Assembly (NCBI GenBank): GCA_025774865.1
Contig: JALGZO010000544.1
Location: 1-9,311, forward strand
Reading direction: 5' to 3'
DNA: 9,311 nt
DNA from: a bacterium
Lineage (GTDB): Bacteria; ARS69
The notes beneath the pieces were generated by a model that saw only the letters and a program-made list of their open reading frames with translations, did no database searches and had not been told where the DNA came from. This document shows, piece after piece, positions 1 through 6,734 of this stretch (its first letter is position 1; the number at the start of each line of letters is the position of its first letter). The translations under genes and the position numbers were made by a program.

Positions 1-29
1 CCTACGAGGATGGCGCCCTACCGCGAACG

Positions 30-902
30 CTAGGGCTTTAACGCGGACCACCGATCCCACGCCCTGACCGGCGTCGTCCCGGACGCGAGGACGCCGCACG
101 CGATGGTCTCCGTCCCGCCTGCGACCACCTGACCGTGCTCCGTCATCACCCACGAGTACGCCGGCGACCCGTCGTAAGTCGCAGTGGCTCGGTACTCGTC
201 GGCCCACACCGACATTTGCCCGGACGGGCAGCCGTCGTTGCTCGGCACCTGGAGATCCATGTCCCAGCCCATCGCGAACGAGATGTCGATGAAGTCACCT
301 CCAGAATGCCAGAAGAGGTCGACCCCCATCGTGCCCGTCCCGTCGACCGAATACGGACCGTCCGGCAGACCTGACACGTCGAGCTCCGACGCGTACGCCA
401 TGTCCATCGAGATCGTCTCGCCGTTGTCCTCGGCGTCGAGCGTGATGACCCAGTCCATGTCGAACGTGAGGACCGCGGTCGTTTCGTCGGGCTCACTCTG
501 CGGAGTTCCCGCTCCATCCCGGAACTGGATCCACACCCAGATATCGTAGGTCGCAGTGCCGGTCGAGTCGGTCTCCACTCCCTGGGTGTCGAGAATCCAT
601 GCTCCCTGCTGGGCATCCCAGATGAAGTCGTCCGCCGCTCGGGCCGGACCCACCGGGAATCCGAATCCGTTCAAGATCTGCGTGAAGTCGCCGTGCGCGA
701 TTGCGTCGATGCCGGCCACGACTCCGTTCGCCGTATCGAACGTGAGGAGCGCCTGCTCCTGAAACGCTTGGGGGTCAGTGCTGCCGGTTCCGCCCCCGCC
801 GCCGGTTCCGGTGACCTCGTCACCCTGGGGGTCACAGCCAGCGCCGAGGAGGAGGAGGAAGGGCAAGAGCGCGAGGCGGCGGAGAGTGAGAGTGGAGAGC
901 AT
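30..902 (-). CDS. Putative lipoprotein of unknown function
   Basis: This is a 290-residue predicted lipoprotein that I do not recognise. The N-terminus has two arginines (R8, R9), a leucine-rich hydrophobic stretch and a lipobox ending LLGAGC, so lipidation at Cys23 is likely. A low-complexity Thr/Gly linker (about residues 30-42) follows. The rest is acidic, rich in Trp, Asp, Gly and Thr, and alternates polar and hydrophobic residues in a way that suggests an all-beta fold. Two cysteines near the C-terminus (C225, C269) could form a disulfide. The residue after the lipid Cys is Asp, which in E. coli would keep a lipoprotein in the inner membrane; whether that rule holds here is unknown. The frame stays open upstream to 1070, but the start at 902 is preferred because AGGAG lies 7 nt before it and the signal peptide begins there. 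The gene is divergent from the heme-barrel gene. Confidence 0.8.
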   Translation of the reverse strand: MLSTLTLRRLALLPFLLLLGAGCDPQGDEVTGTGGGGGTGSTDPQAFQEQALLTFDTANGVVAGIDAIAHGDFTQILNGFGFPVGPARAADDFIWDAQQGAWILDTQGVETDSTGTATYDIWVWIQFRDGAGTPQSEPDETTAVLTFDMDWVITLDAEDNGETISMDMAYASELDVSGLPDGPYSVDGTGTMGVDLFWHSGGDFIDISFAMGWDMDLQVPSNDGCPSGQMSVWADEYRATATYDGSPAYSWVMTEHGQVVAGGTETIACGVLASGTTPVRAWDRWSALKP

Positions 903-909
903 TTCGGGA

Positions 910-914
910 CTCCT
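910..914 (-). promoter_or_regulatory. Ribosome binding site fixing the lipoprotein start
   Basis: On the minus strand AGGAG precedes the ATG at 900-902 with a 7-nt spacer. It supports this start over in-frame upstream ATGs as far as 1070, whose extra residues are Arg-rich and unlike a signal peptide. Confidence 0.75.
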
Positions 915-1015
915 GACAGAGGTGCGGGATCGAAGGTGTCTCCATCTCATCGGCAGGCGAAGGATCCCACTTGCGTCGGAGCAGCTCGCAAGCCCCCGGA
1001 CGAGTCGATTCTCGG

Positions 1016-1029
1016 CCGATCGTGATCGG
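1016..1029. promoter_or_regulatory. 14-bp palindrome, possible operator
   Basis: CCGATCgtGATCGG is an inverted repeat with perfect 6-bp arms and a 2-bp centre. It lies in the divergent intergenic region, 12 bp upstream of the predicted -35 box at 1042. The 7-mer GATCGGA at its right end recurs at 1088-1094. The position suits an activator or repressor site, but a palindrome of this size can arise by chance in GC-rich DNA. Confidence 0.3.
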
Positions 1030-1041
1030 ATTTGGAAGTCG

Positions 1042-1070
1042 TTGACGGGTCGACGAGGGGTTCGCATCAT
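1042..1070 (+). promoter_or_regulatory. Predicted sigma70-like promoter for the heme-barrel/YceI unit
   Basis: TTGACG (1042-1047, five of six consensus bases) is followed after 17 bp by CATCAT (1065-1070, four of six). Transcription would start near 1077, giving a leader of about 37 nt before the GTG at 1114. The spacing is ideal and the -10 is only moderate. I saw no equally good promoter for the divergent lipoprotein gene in the 903-1113 region. Confidence 0.4.
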
Positions 1071-1101
1071 CGCGGACTCGACACGACGATCGGACTCCTT
1101 C

Positions 1102-1110
1102 GGAGGTGAG
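1102..1110 (+). promoter_or_regulatory. Strong ribosome binding site fixing a GTG start
   Basis: GGAGGTGAG is a near-perfect complement of the usual 16S rRNA 3' end. Its GGAGG core ends 7 nt before the GTG at 1114. It decides the start of the heme-barrel gene, because the reading frame is open far upstream (to 778, overlapping the divergent gene). Confidence 0.85.
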
Positions 1111-1113
1111 CTC

Positions 1114-2268
1114 GTGAGCCGACTCGCCCGCCCCTGTGCCGGACGTTGGTTGGTGCTTTCGGCCCTCGTCGGCTTCGCGGCGTCGCCCGCTCTGGCTACT
1201 CCCCGCTACTCGATGAGGATCGGGCAGAAGTGCAATCTGTGCCACGCCAACCCGACGGGCGGCGGTCAGCGCGATCCCTACGCGTCCCAGTACCTGCTCC
1301 CGACCCGGCTCGCGATGCAGCTGCAGGAAGAACCGCCCGCCACCCCCGATCCGCAGATCGGGGAGAGCGTCACGCTGGGCGCCGACCTCCGTACATTCTT
1401 CTTGAAGAGTGATGCCGCGGGCGCCCGCGAGAACTTCGTCGAGATGCAGGCATCGGTTTACCTGAAGCTGCAGCTCGATCCGCGTTTCAGCGCGTACGTT
1501 CACCAGGAGTTCGGCGCCGGCAGATTCGGCGGGGGATCCGCGGAGGCCTGGGAGATCTACGGAATGGGATACGTCCTCCCCGGCAACGGTTACGTGAAGA
1601 TCGGGAAGTTCGTGCCGGCGTTCGGCTGGAAGACTCCGGATCATCGATCATTCACGCGGCGCGAGTTCGTGTTCCTTCCCCGATTCCCGCCGCACTCCGA
1701 CACGGGGATCGAGATCGGAACTCATCCCGGCCCGTTCGTGATCAACGCGTCGATCGTCAACGGCGCCGCGCAGTCCGCGTTCGACAACAACGACGAGGTC
1801 GCGTTCGTGGGGCGGGGAGCGTGGCGGTCGACTTTCCGCGGCGTGAACGCGGTGGTCGGCGGCTCGTACTACTACGACTCGGGAACCGCCGAGAAACGCC
1901 AGGCGGGCGGCCCGTTCGCGGGGCTCCACTGGAAGAAGCTCACCTGGCTCGGCGAGTTCGACTGGGGGCTACGGGAGCCGTCCGCGAGCGGCTCGATCTC
2001 GAGCTTCACCACGACGAACGAGCTCGCGGTGCAGCTGATTCAGGGTCTCGACGTCGTGGGAACGTACGACTTCCACGATCCGGACCTGGACTTCCAATCG
2101 GGAGCCGTGCACCGCGTCGGGGGAGGCGCCGAAGCGCTGCTCTTTCCGTTTCTCGCGTTGCGGGCCGTGCTGAGCTTCTACTCGGTGGACGACGGCCCGG
2201 CGGTCGGGGAACTGGGATTCTCCGACGACTTCAAGGAAGGACATGTTCAGGTTCAGTTCCTGTACTAG
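1114..2268 (+). CDS. Secreted monoheme c-type cytochrome/outer-membrane beta-barrel fusion (porin-cytochrome-like)
   Basis: The product is 384 residues, starting at GTG after a strong Shine-Dalgarno. Residues 1-28 form a signal peptide with a likely cut after ALA. Directly after it comes a single heme-attachment motif, C40-N-L-C43-H44, followed by a Gly-rich NPTGGG turn. From about residue 85 to the end the chain alternates short amphipathic strands, with porin-like text such as GYVKIGKFVPAFG (159-171), and ends FLY. A terminal aromatic residue is typical of outer-membrane barrels recognised by the BAM machinery. I infer a barrel with a heme domain at its N-terminus, an arrangement resembling Cyc2-type porin-cytochromes, although overall homology to Cyc2 cannot be judged by eye. 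The YceI-family gene follows after 37 bp, probably in the same operon. Alternatives: a porin with a CXXCH that binds metal rather than heme, or a redox sensor. Substrate and electron partner are unknown. Confidence 0.75.
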   Translation: MSRLARPCAGRWLVLSALVGFAASPALATPRYSMRIGQKCNLCHANPTGGGQRDPYASQYLLPTRLAMQLQEEPPATPDPQIGESVTLGADLRTFFLKSDAAGARENFVEMQASVYLKLQLDPRFSAYVHQEFGAGRFGGGSAEAWEIYGMGYVLPGNGYVKIGKFVPAFGWKTPDHRSFTRREFVFLPRFPPHSDTGIEIGTHPGPFVINASIVNGAAQSAFDNNDEVAFVGRGAWRSTFRGVNAVVGGSYYYDSGTAEKRQAGGPFAGLHWKKLTWLGEFDWGLREPSASGSISSFTTTNELAVQLIQGLDVVGTYDFHDPDLDFQSGAVHRVGGGAEALLFPFLALRAVLSFYSVDDGPAVGELGFSDDFKEGHVQVQFLY

Positions 2269-2305
2269 AACCTCTTCCCCTCCGAGGGTGAGGAGAATCG
2301 TGCGA

Positions 2306-2902
2306 ATGACCAGGATCTCGATCACACTCGGCCCCGCGCTCGCCGCGGCCCTCCTCGCGCTCGCGCCCCCGGCCCGGGCGGACAGCTTCCGGATCGTCGA
2401 TCAGGCCGAAGGCAATCTCGTGAAGTTCGAGTCGAAGGCGACTCTGGAGAGCTTCGACGGGACGACGTCGAGCGTCCGGGGAAGCGTGAGCCTCGATCCC
2501 CACGATCTCGGAGAGCACTTCGAGATCGAGGTCGAAGTGGACCTTCGCACGCTCGACACCGGCATCTCGATGCGGGACCGGCACATGCGGGAGAATCACC
2601 TCGAGACGGACGAGTTTCCGATGGCCGTGTTCGAGGGCGCCCAGATCGTCGAGGGAGCCGGCACGGACCTGACGACCGGCGGGACGCACGAGATCCTGAT
2701 CGAAGGGCGGCTGGAGATCCACGGCGTGGCGCAGATGATCCAGGTCCCGCTCGAGCTCACGCTCGACGGGGCGGATCTGCACATCGTGAGCCGCTTCGGC
2801 GTCGCGCTCTCCGACCACGACATCGACCGACCGAGGTTCCTCGTGCTCCGGCTCGGAGACGTGCAGATGGTGACGGTCGACGTGGTCGCGGGACCGGAGT
2901 AG
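2306..2902 (+). CDS. YceI-family periplasmic lipid/quinone-binding protein
   Basis: The product is 198 residues with a signal peptide (residues 1-25, cut after ARA), so it should be periplasmic. The family signature is clear: a VRGSVSLDP segment (58-66), LDTG then the conserved RDRHMR (90-95), and LETDEFP (99-105), as in YceI proteins where this region reads RDxHL/MR...YP. The length is typical of the family with its leader. The fold is a lipocalin-like beta-barrel; characterised members bind polyprenoid lipids or isoprenoid quinones. AGGAG at 2291-2295 serves the ATG at 2306 (10-nt spacer); a GTG at 2300 is an alternative adding two residues. The gene follows the heme-barrel gene by 37 bp and is probably co-transcribed. 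In E. coli yceI sits beside a cytochrome b561 gene, so redox neighbours have precedent. The ligand here is not known. Confidence 0.9.
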   Translation: MTRISITLGPALAAALLALAPPARADSFRIVDQAEGNLVKFESKATLESFDGTTSSVRGSVSLDPHDLGEHFEIEVEVDLRTLDTGISMRDRHMRENHLETDEFPMAVFEGAQIVEGAGTDLTTGGTHEILIEGRLEIHGVAQMIQVPLELTLDGADLHIVSRFGVALSDHDIDRPRFLVLRLGDVQMVTVDVVAGPE

Positions 2903-2915
2903 CGCCGCCCCGGTC
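2892..2915. terminator. Weak hairpin at the convergent ends of the YceI and SppA genes
   Basis: GACCGG (2892-2897) pairs with CCGGTC (2910-2915) across a 12-nt loop that contains the YceI stop codon. There is no T-run on either strand, so this would be a poor intrinsic terminator. The two genes converge with only 19 bp between their stop codons, and nothing better is visible. Confidence 0.25.
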
Positions 2916-2921
2916 GCCAGG

Positions 2922-5420
2922 TCACCAGTCCATCCAGCCGTCCGGAATCGCCTCCGGGGGAACGAGCAGCATGGGCGCCCCGGGTCGGTCCGCCAGCATC
3001 CGCACGTAGCGCCACGCGTACTCCTCGCGCTCGACCTCGTCCCCCACGAGCGGTTCGACGAAAGAGCTCATCCGAAGCAGGCGCGCCGTCGACAGCCCGA
3101 ATCGCGGCCGCGGTGGATACTCCTCGATCAGGATCTCCTCGTCCGGCTCGAGACCGGCGAGCTCCCGCGCTCTCGCGAGGGCGTCGGGGAGCGTCCCGAT
3201 CTCGTCGCAGAGGCCGCGCTCGACCGCGTCCCCCCCCATCCAGACCCGCCCTTCGGCGAGCTCGCGGACGCGCTCCTCGGGGAGGTTGCGCCCCCGGGCC
3301 ACGGACGCGACGAAGCCGTCGTAGAGCTCCATGGTCCCCTCGCGCATGCGCTCCTTCTCGCCTTCGTCGAGGTTTCGCGTCGGCAATCGCAGCCCGATGA
3401 GGGGGAAACGGATTCCGCTGAACAAATCCGCGTGCGATCCGCGCTGAATGCCGTCCGCGGAGAACCCCGTCTTCCCGCCGAGCCCATCGTCCCAGACCCA
3501 CGCGGAGATCACGCCGATCGACCCGGTGACGGTGAGGGGAGTCGTGTACATCCGATCGGCGTCCGTGCAGATGCGATAGCCGCCCGACGCTGCCACGTCT
3601 CCTTGCGTGATGACGACCGGCTTCCCCTTCCCCCGCAGTTCCACGACGCCGTCGGCCACGAGCTCCGCCGGCAGGGGATCGCCGCCCGGCGAGTCCGCGC
3701 GCATCACGACGGCGGCGACGTCACGACGCTTCGCGAGCTTCTCCAGATGACGAGACATCCCGCGACCCTGGAATCCCTTGTCCATCTCGCTGGCGCCGTC
3801 CGCGTAGACCAGCGCGACGACCGGGGGCTTGCCCCACCGCTCGTCGTAATGCGGGCCTTCCGGCTCGCGGTTCGCCAGCGAGCCTCCCCGCTCCTTCACC
3901 CACTTCCGAACGTCTTCCCACCGTCCGAGGGCGTCGACGAGTCCTCGCTCCTTCGCTTCCTCCGCGAAGATGATCGCGCGTTCCTCCACGATCGTCTCGA
4001 ACGCCGCTTCCGAGATCCCACGCGACTCGCAGATCTCGGCCCGGAGCGTCTCGTAGATGACGTCGACCTGGCGACCGATCTGCTCGCGATCGGCCTCGGA
4101 CATGTCCGTTCGGGTGAACGTCTCGGCCGCCGACTTGTACCGGAAGTAGCGGTGCTCCTCGAATCCGATCCCGAGCTTCTCGAGGAGTCCTTTCATGTAC
4201 GTGCGCTGGGCCGCGAGCCCGACGATCTCGAGATCACCGCGCGGCTCCATGACCACGTGGTCAGCCGCCGACGCGAGCCAGTAACCGCCCATTCGGGCCC
4301 GATCCAGGTGGACCGCGACTTCCAGTCCGGCCTCCTGGCACGCCACGAGCTCCTGTCGCAGCTCCCACAAAAGCGACGGCCGGATGCGCGACTCCGAAAG
4401 CCGTACGACGACTCCTCCGACGCCCGCGTCCCGTCGGAGCCGTTCGAGCTGGTGGCAGACGTCGATCCACGCCACCCGCTTCTTGTCGAACCAACGACCG
4501 CGCTGGTAGGTGAGCGTGCGTTTCTCGAGATCGATCGTCTCCCATCGCTTGTGGCCCGAGCGCTTCCTCAGCCAGGTCTCGAACGGGAGCCCCCGGTACG
4601 GCGGATTGCCCCGGACGAGGTAGGTCGTCGTACCGCGGTCACCCCCGTCGTCGTAGCCGGGCAGGATGTGGAGACCGAGGCGGTCGATGGTCAGTCCGAG
4701 ATTGACCACGTACTCGAGCTCGTCGGTGCCCGACCTCTCCTGCACTCGCGCGCCGAGGTGAACGCCCCCGGCTGGCCGGATCTCCACCCCCGCGGACCAC
4801 TCCCCGTCGCCGATCCGCTGCTTCGACGTCAGGGAGTAGTCACCGAAGACCGTCAGCTCGGGACGTCCGAGGGGCCGAATCCCGAGGTCCGCGACTCCCA
4901 CGGCGTGGCTTCGCTCCGCCGAGAGAAGCCCGCTCAACCCATAGCTCATGAACCGGTTCGGACGCGCGATGCTGCCCAGGACAAGGCCGTTGTCTCGGCC
5001 GAGGGCGTCGTCGTCGCCGGTCGACCACCGCCAGGCGACGCCCGTATGCGCGATGCGGTTCCCGGCCGCGAAGCCCACCTGGTAGTCGTAAACGCGAAGC
5101 CGTCCGCTCTCGGCGGGCACGGTGCGCCGCTCCACGGAGAATCCGAGTTGGCCCCCGGCCGACAGTCCCCAATTGTCCAGGGAGTGCTGCACCACCGTGT
5201 CGTCGTTCCACCAGAACGCGAGCTCGCCACCCGCGACCGTCGACCACGCGGCGGGGTTCACGAGACCGCCGACGGCCCCTCCCGTGACGCTCGGCGACGC
5301 CGGGAGAAGATCCCGGCGCGCGAAGTCCGTCACCGAGTCGGACGCGGTGGCCGCGCCGGAGGCAAGTGTCGCCGCAGCGATGGCGAGTGCGATCCCGTGG
5401 ATTCCGTCACGCGCGGTCAT
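2922..5420 (-). CDS. sppA: Signal peptide peptidase SppA (S49 family), with an extra barrel-like N-terminal region
   Basis: SppA cleaves leftover signal peptides after secretion. The product is 832 residues, against about 620 for E. coli SppA. Residues 1-27 are a signal peptide. Residues about 42-255 do not look like SppA: they begin with a GGAVGGLVNPAAW stretch recalling the N-terminal GGA...NPAAL motif of FadL/PorV-like outer-membrane barrels, and continue as roughly 10-12 short amphipathic strands. From about 310 onward come two tandem S49 domains. The general-base Lys is K429 in YKSAAETF, the oxyanion-type SPGG is 577-580, and the nucleophile Ser is S612 in ASGGY, so the Ser-Lys dyad is intact and the enzyme should be active. 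A good Shine-Dalgarno (GGAG at 5427-5430) precedes the ATG. The gene lies 24 bp after the sulfatase-like gene, likely in one operon. The barrel reading is inference. Confidence 0.9.
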   Translation of the reverse strand: MTARDGIHGIALAIAAATLASGAATASDSVTDFARRDLLPASPSVTGGAVGGLVNPAAWSTVAGGELAFWWNDDTVVQHSLDNWGLSAGGQLGFSVERRTVPAESGRLRVYDYQVGFAAGNRIAHTGVAWRWSTGDDDALGRDNGLVLGSIARPNRFMSYGLSGLLSAERSHAVGVADLGIRPLGRPELTVFGDYSLTSKQRIGDGEWSAGVEIRPAGGVHLGARVQERSGTDELEYVVNLGLTIDRLGLHILPGYDDGGDRGTTTYLVRGNPPYRGLPFETWLRKRSGHKRWETIDLEKRTLTYQRGRWFDKKRVAWIDVCHQLERLRRDAGVGGVVVRLSESRIRPSLLWELRQELVACQEAGLEVAVHLDRARMGGYWLASAADHVVMEPRGDLEIVGLAAQRTYMKGLLEKLGIGFEEHRYFRYKSAAETFTRTDMSEADREQIGRQVDVIYETLRAEICESRGISEAAFETIVEERAIIFAEEAKERGLVDALGRWEDVRKWVKERGGSLANREPEGPHYDERWGKPPVVALVYADGASEMDKGFQGRGMSRHLEKLAKRRDVAAVVMRADSPGGDPLPAELVADGVVELRGKGKPVVITQGDVAASGGYRICTDADRMYTTPLTVTGSIGVISAWVWDDGLGGKTGFSADGIQRGSHADLFSGIRFPLIGLRLPTRNLDEGEKERMREGTMELYDGFVASVARGRNLPEERVRELAEGRVWMGGDAVERGLCDEIGTLPDALARARELAGLEPDEEILIEEYPPRPRFGLSTARLLRMSSFVEPLVGDEVEREEYAWRYVRMLADRPGAPMLLVPPEAIPDGWMDW

Positions 5421-5444
5421 GCGGATCTCCTCTCCTGGGTGTTC

Positions 5445-6668
5445 CTAGTCGATGTACCCCAACGCGCGAAGCCTCTCGGTGAGCTCTGGGCTCGGCGCCT
5501 CCGCGGACAACTCTCGCACGATCCCGCCGAGACCGGCGAGGAGTGTTCGGAACTCGCGGACCCGTTCCGGATGCTCGGCGGCGACGTCTCTCGTCTCCCC
5601 CGGGTCGTTCTGCAAGTCGTAGAGCGCGCTGCCCGCCCTCCCGTCCAGCACGAGCTTCCACGGCCCATCGACGAACGCCTTGCGCCGGCCCATCTCGCTG
5701 ACCGCCGGCAGCGACGGACCGATCTCGCCGCGCAGGCGGCCCACCAGGCTCACGCCGTCGAACGAGCCCGCGACCGGGAGCCCCACCCCCTCGAGGATCG
5801 TCGGAGCGACGTCGAGGTTGCGGACCGTCTCGGCCACGAGTGCCCCGCCGCGCTCGTCGTTCGGGTCCCGGAGGATCAGCGGCACGTGCACGAGCTCCTG
5901 GAAGACGGTGTGCGAATGCAGCACGGTACCGTGATCCCAGAGTTCCTCGCCGTGGTCCGAGACGACGATCACCAGCGTCCGGCTCTCGAACCCCTCGCCC
6001 TCCAGGACGCGGAGAAGCCGGCCGACCTCCGCATCCGTGTACCGGATTCCGCCCGCGTACAGCGACCGAATTCGTCGGCGCTCGACGGGTGAGAGTCGCG
6101 GCGGGTCGCCATCGCCCTCGAGTCCCCGCAAGCGCCGGCAGAGCTCTCTCGTCCCCGCCCCCGGAACGAACGCGAAGAACGGCTCGCGATTGCCTTCTTC
6201 CCACCACGACGCGATTCTCGGCACCGCCCACGAGAGCCCGGCCCGGTCCTCTTCGTATTCCGCGAAACCGCGGTCGAACCCGAGTTCGGCCGAGATGTTG
6301 CCGCCGCCCGTGAGAGCGATGGTCCTCCACCCCGCGTCTCGCATCAATTCCGCGAGCACCGGGCGCTCGTCGTCCGTGAGGGACGCCGGGCGCGACTGGA
6401 ACATCGAGCGGTGCGAGGGAAGCGTCGACGCCGACTGCGCGATACATGACCGGAACATGGCGCCTCGCCGGGCCAGTCGGTCGAGGTATGGACTGATCCC
6501 TCCGGGGTGACCCCAGGCCCCGAGGTGATCCGCGCGCAGCGTGTCGAGCGAGATCAAAAGGACGTTCAGCGGAGCCGCGTGTCGGGGAGAGCACGAAACG
6601 AGGGGCGGCAACGCGACCAAGAGCGCCCAGAGGAGCGGCAGGCGGTGACGAGCGAAGGGGTCGCGCAT
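5445..6668 (-). CDS. Sulfatase-like lipoprotein (alkaline phosphatase superfamily)
   Basis: The product is 407 residues. A hydrophobic leader ends in the lipobox LVSC (Cys26), so it is a predicted lipoprotein. The superfamily is shown by NVLLISLDTLRADHLG (35-50, with metal-ligand D42), STLPSH (81-86) at the nucleophile position, SDHGEEL (237-243, metal-binding D238/H239), HSH (251-253), and a C-terminal LYDLQNDPGETRD typical of sulfatases. Two points are odd. The nucleophile position holds Thr82 rather than the Cys or Ser that is converted to formylglycine in true sulfatases. The usual DPHxPY segment after the central FFAF (164-167) is not recognisable. The enzyme may therefore be a phosphohydrolase or phosphotransferase, or have lost sulfatase activity; the substrate is unknown. 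No Shine-Dalgarno is visible before the ATG. The sppA-type gene follows after 24 bp. Confidence 0.85.
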   Translation of the reverse strand: MRDPFARHRLPLLWALLVALPPLVSCSPRHAAPLNVLLISLDTLRADHLGAWGHPGGISPYLDRLARRGAMFRSCIAQSASTLPSHRSMFQSRPASLTDDERPVLAELMRDAGWRTIALTGGGNISAELGFDRGFAEYEEDRAGLSWAVPRIASWWEEGNREPFFAFVPGAGTRELCRRLRGLEGDGDPPRLSPVERRRIRSLYAGGIRYTDAEVGRLLRVLEGEGFESRTLVIVVSDHGEELWDHGTVLHSHTVFQELVHVPLILRDPNDERGGALVAETVRNLDVAPTILEGVGLPVAGSFDGVSLVGRLRGEIGPSLPAVSEMGRRKAFVDGPWKLVLDGRAGSALYDLQNDPGETRDVAAEHPERVREFRTLLAGLGGIVRELSAEAPSPELTERLRALGYID

Positions 6669-6679
6669 GGCCGGACGAA

Positions 6680-6707
6680 ACTATCGGGGTCCCCCCCGAC
6701 TCGTCAA
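6680..6707 (-). promoter_or_regulatory. Predicted promoter for the sulfatase-like/SppA operon
   Basis: On the minus strand TTGACG (6707-6702, five of six) is followed after 16 bp by GATAGT (6685-6680, four of six). Transcription would start around 6673, only a few nucleotides before the ATG at 6668, so the message would be leaderless or nearly so. That would fit the missing Shine-Dalgarno. The spacer contains a run of seven G. Confidence 0.4.
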
Positions 6708-6716
6708 GAAACGCCG

Positions 6717-6725
6717 TGATAGAAT
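6717..6725 (+). promoter_or_regulatory. Extended -10 element upstream of mutM
   Basis: TGATAGAAT fits an extended -10 (TGN followed by TAGAAT, five of six to TATAAT). The expected start of transcription, about 6731-6734, is next to the mutM ATG at 6735, predicting a leaderless or nearly leaderless message. No convincing -35 or Shine-Dalgarno is present, which is compatible with that reading. Confidence 0.35.
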
Positions 6726-6734
6726 TCCGCCGAG

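Noticed and set aside
1-29. Possible end of another gene or a terminator
   Set aside because: Too short to support any call; no stem with a T-run is visible after the lipoprotein stop.
903-1070. Upstream extension of the lipoprotein reading frame
   Set aside because: It adds 56 Arg-rich residues before a clear lipoprotein signal peptide, and AGGAG is correctly placed for the 902 start.
778-1113. Upstream extension of the heme-barrel reading frame
   Set aside because: It would overlap the divergent lipoprotein gene, encodes Arg/Pro-rich text and would bury the signal peptide. The GTG at 1114 has a near-perfect Shine-Dalgarno.
1114-2268. Possible multiheme cytochrome
   Set aside because: Only one CXXCH is present in the whole product.
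3432-6092. 886-codon open frame on the plus strand opposite the SppA and sulfatase-like genes
   Set aside because: It is antisense to two genes with clear family motifs, its translation is rich in Arg, Pro and Asp with no recognisable motif, and it spans their intergenic gap. Long antisense frames are common in GC-rich DNA.
6685-6698. CGGGG/CCCCG hairpin in the divergent spacer as a terminator
   Set aside because: It has a 5-bp stem with no T-run and lies inside the predicted promoter spacer, where a terminator would make no sense.
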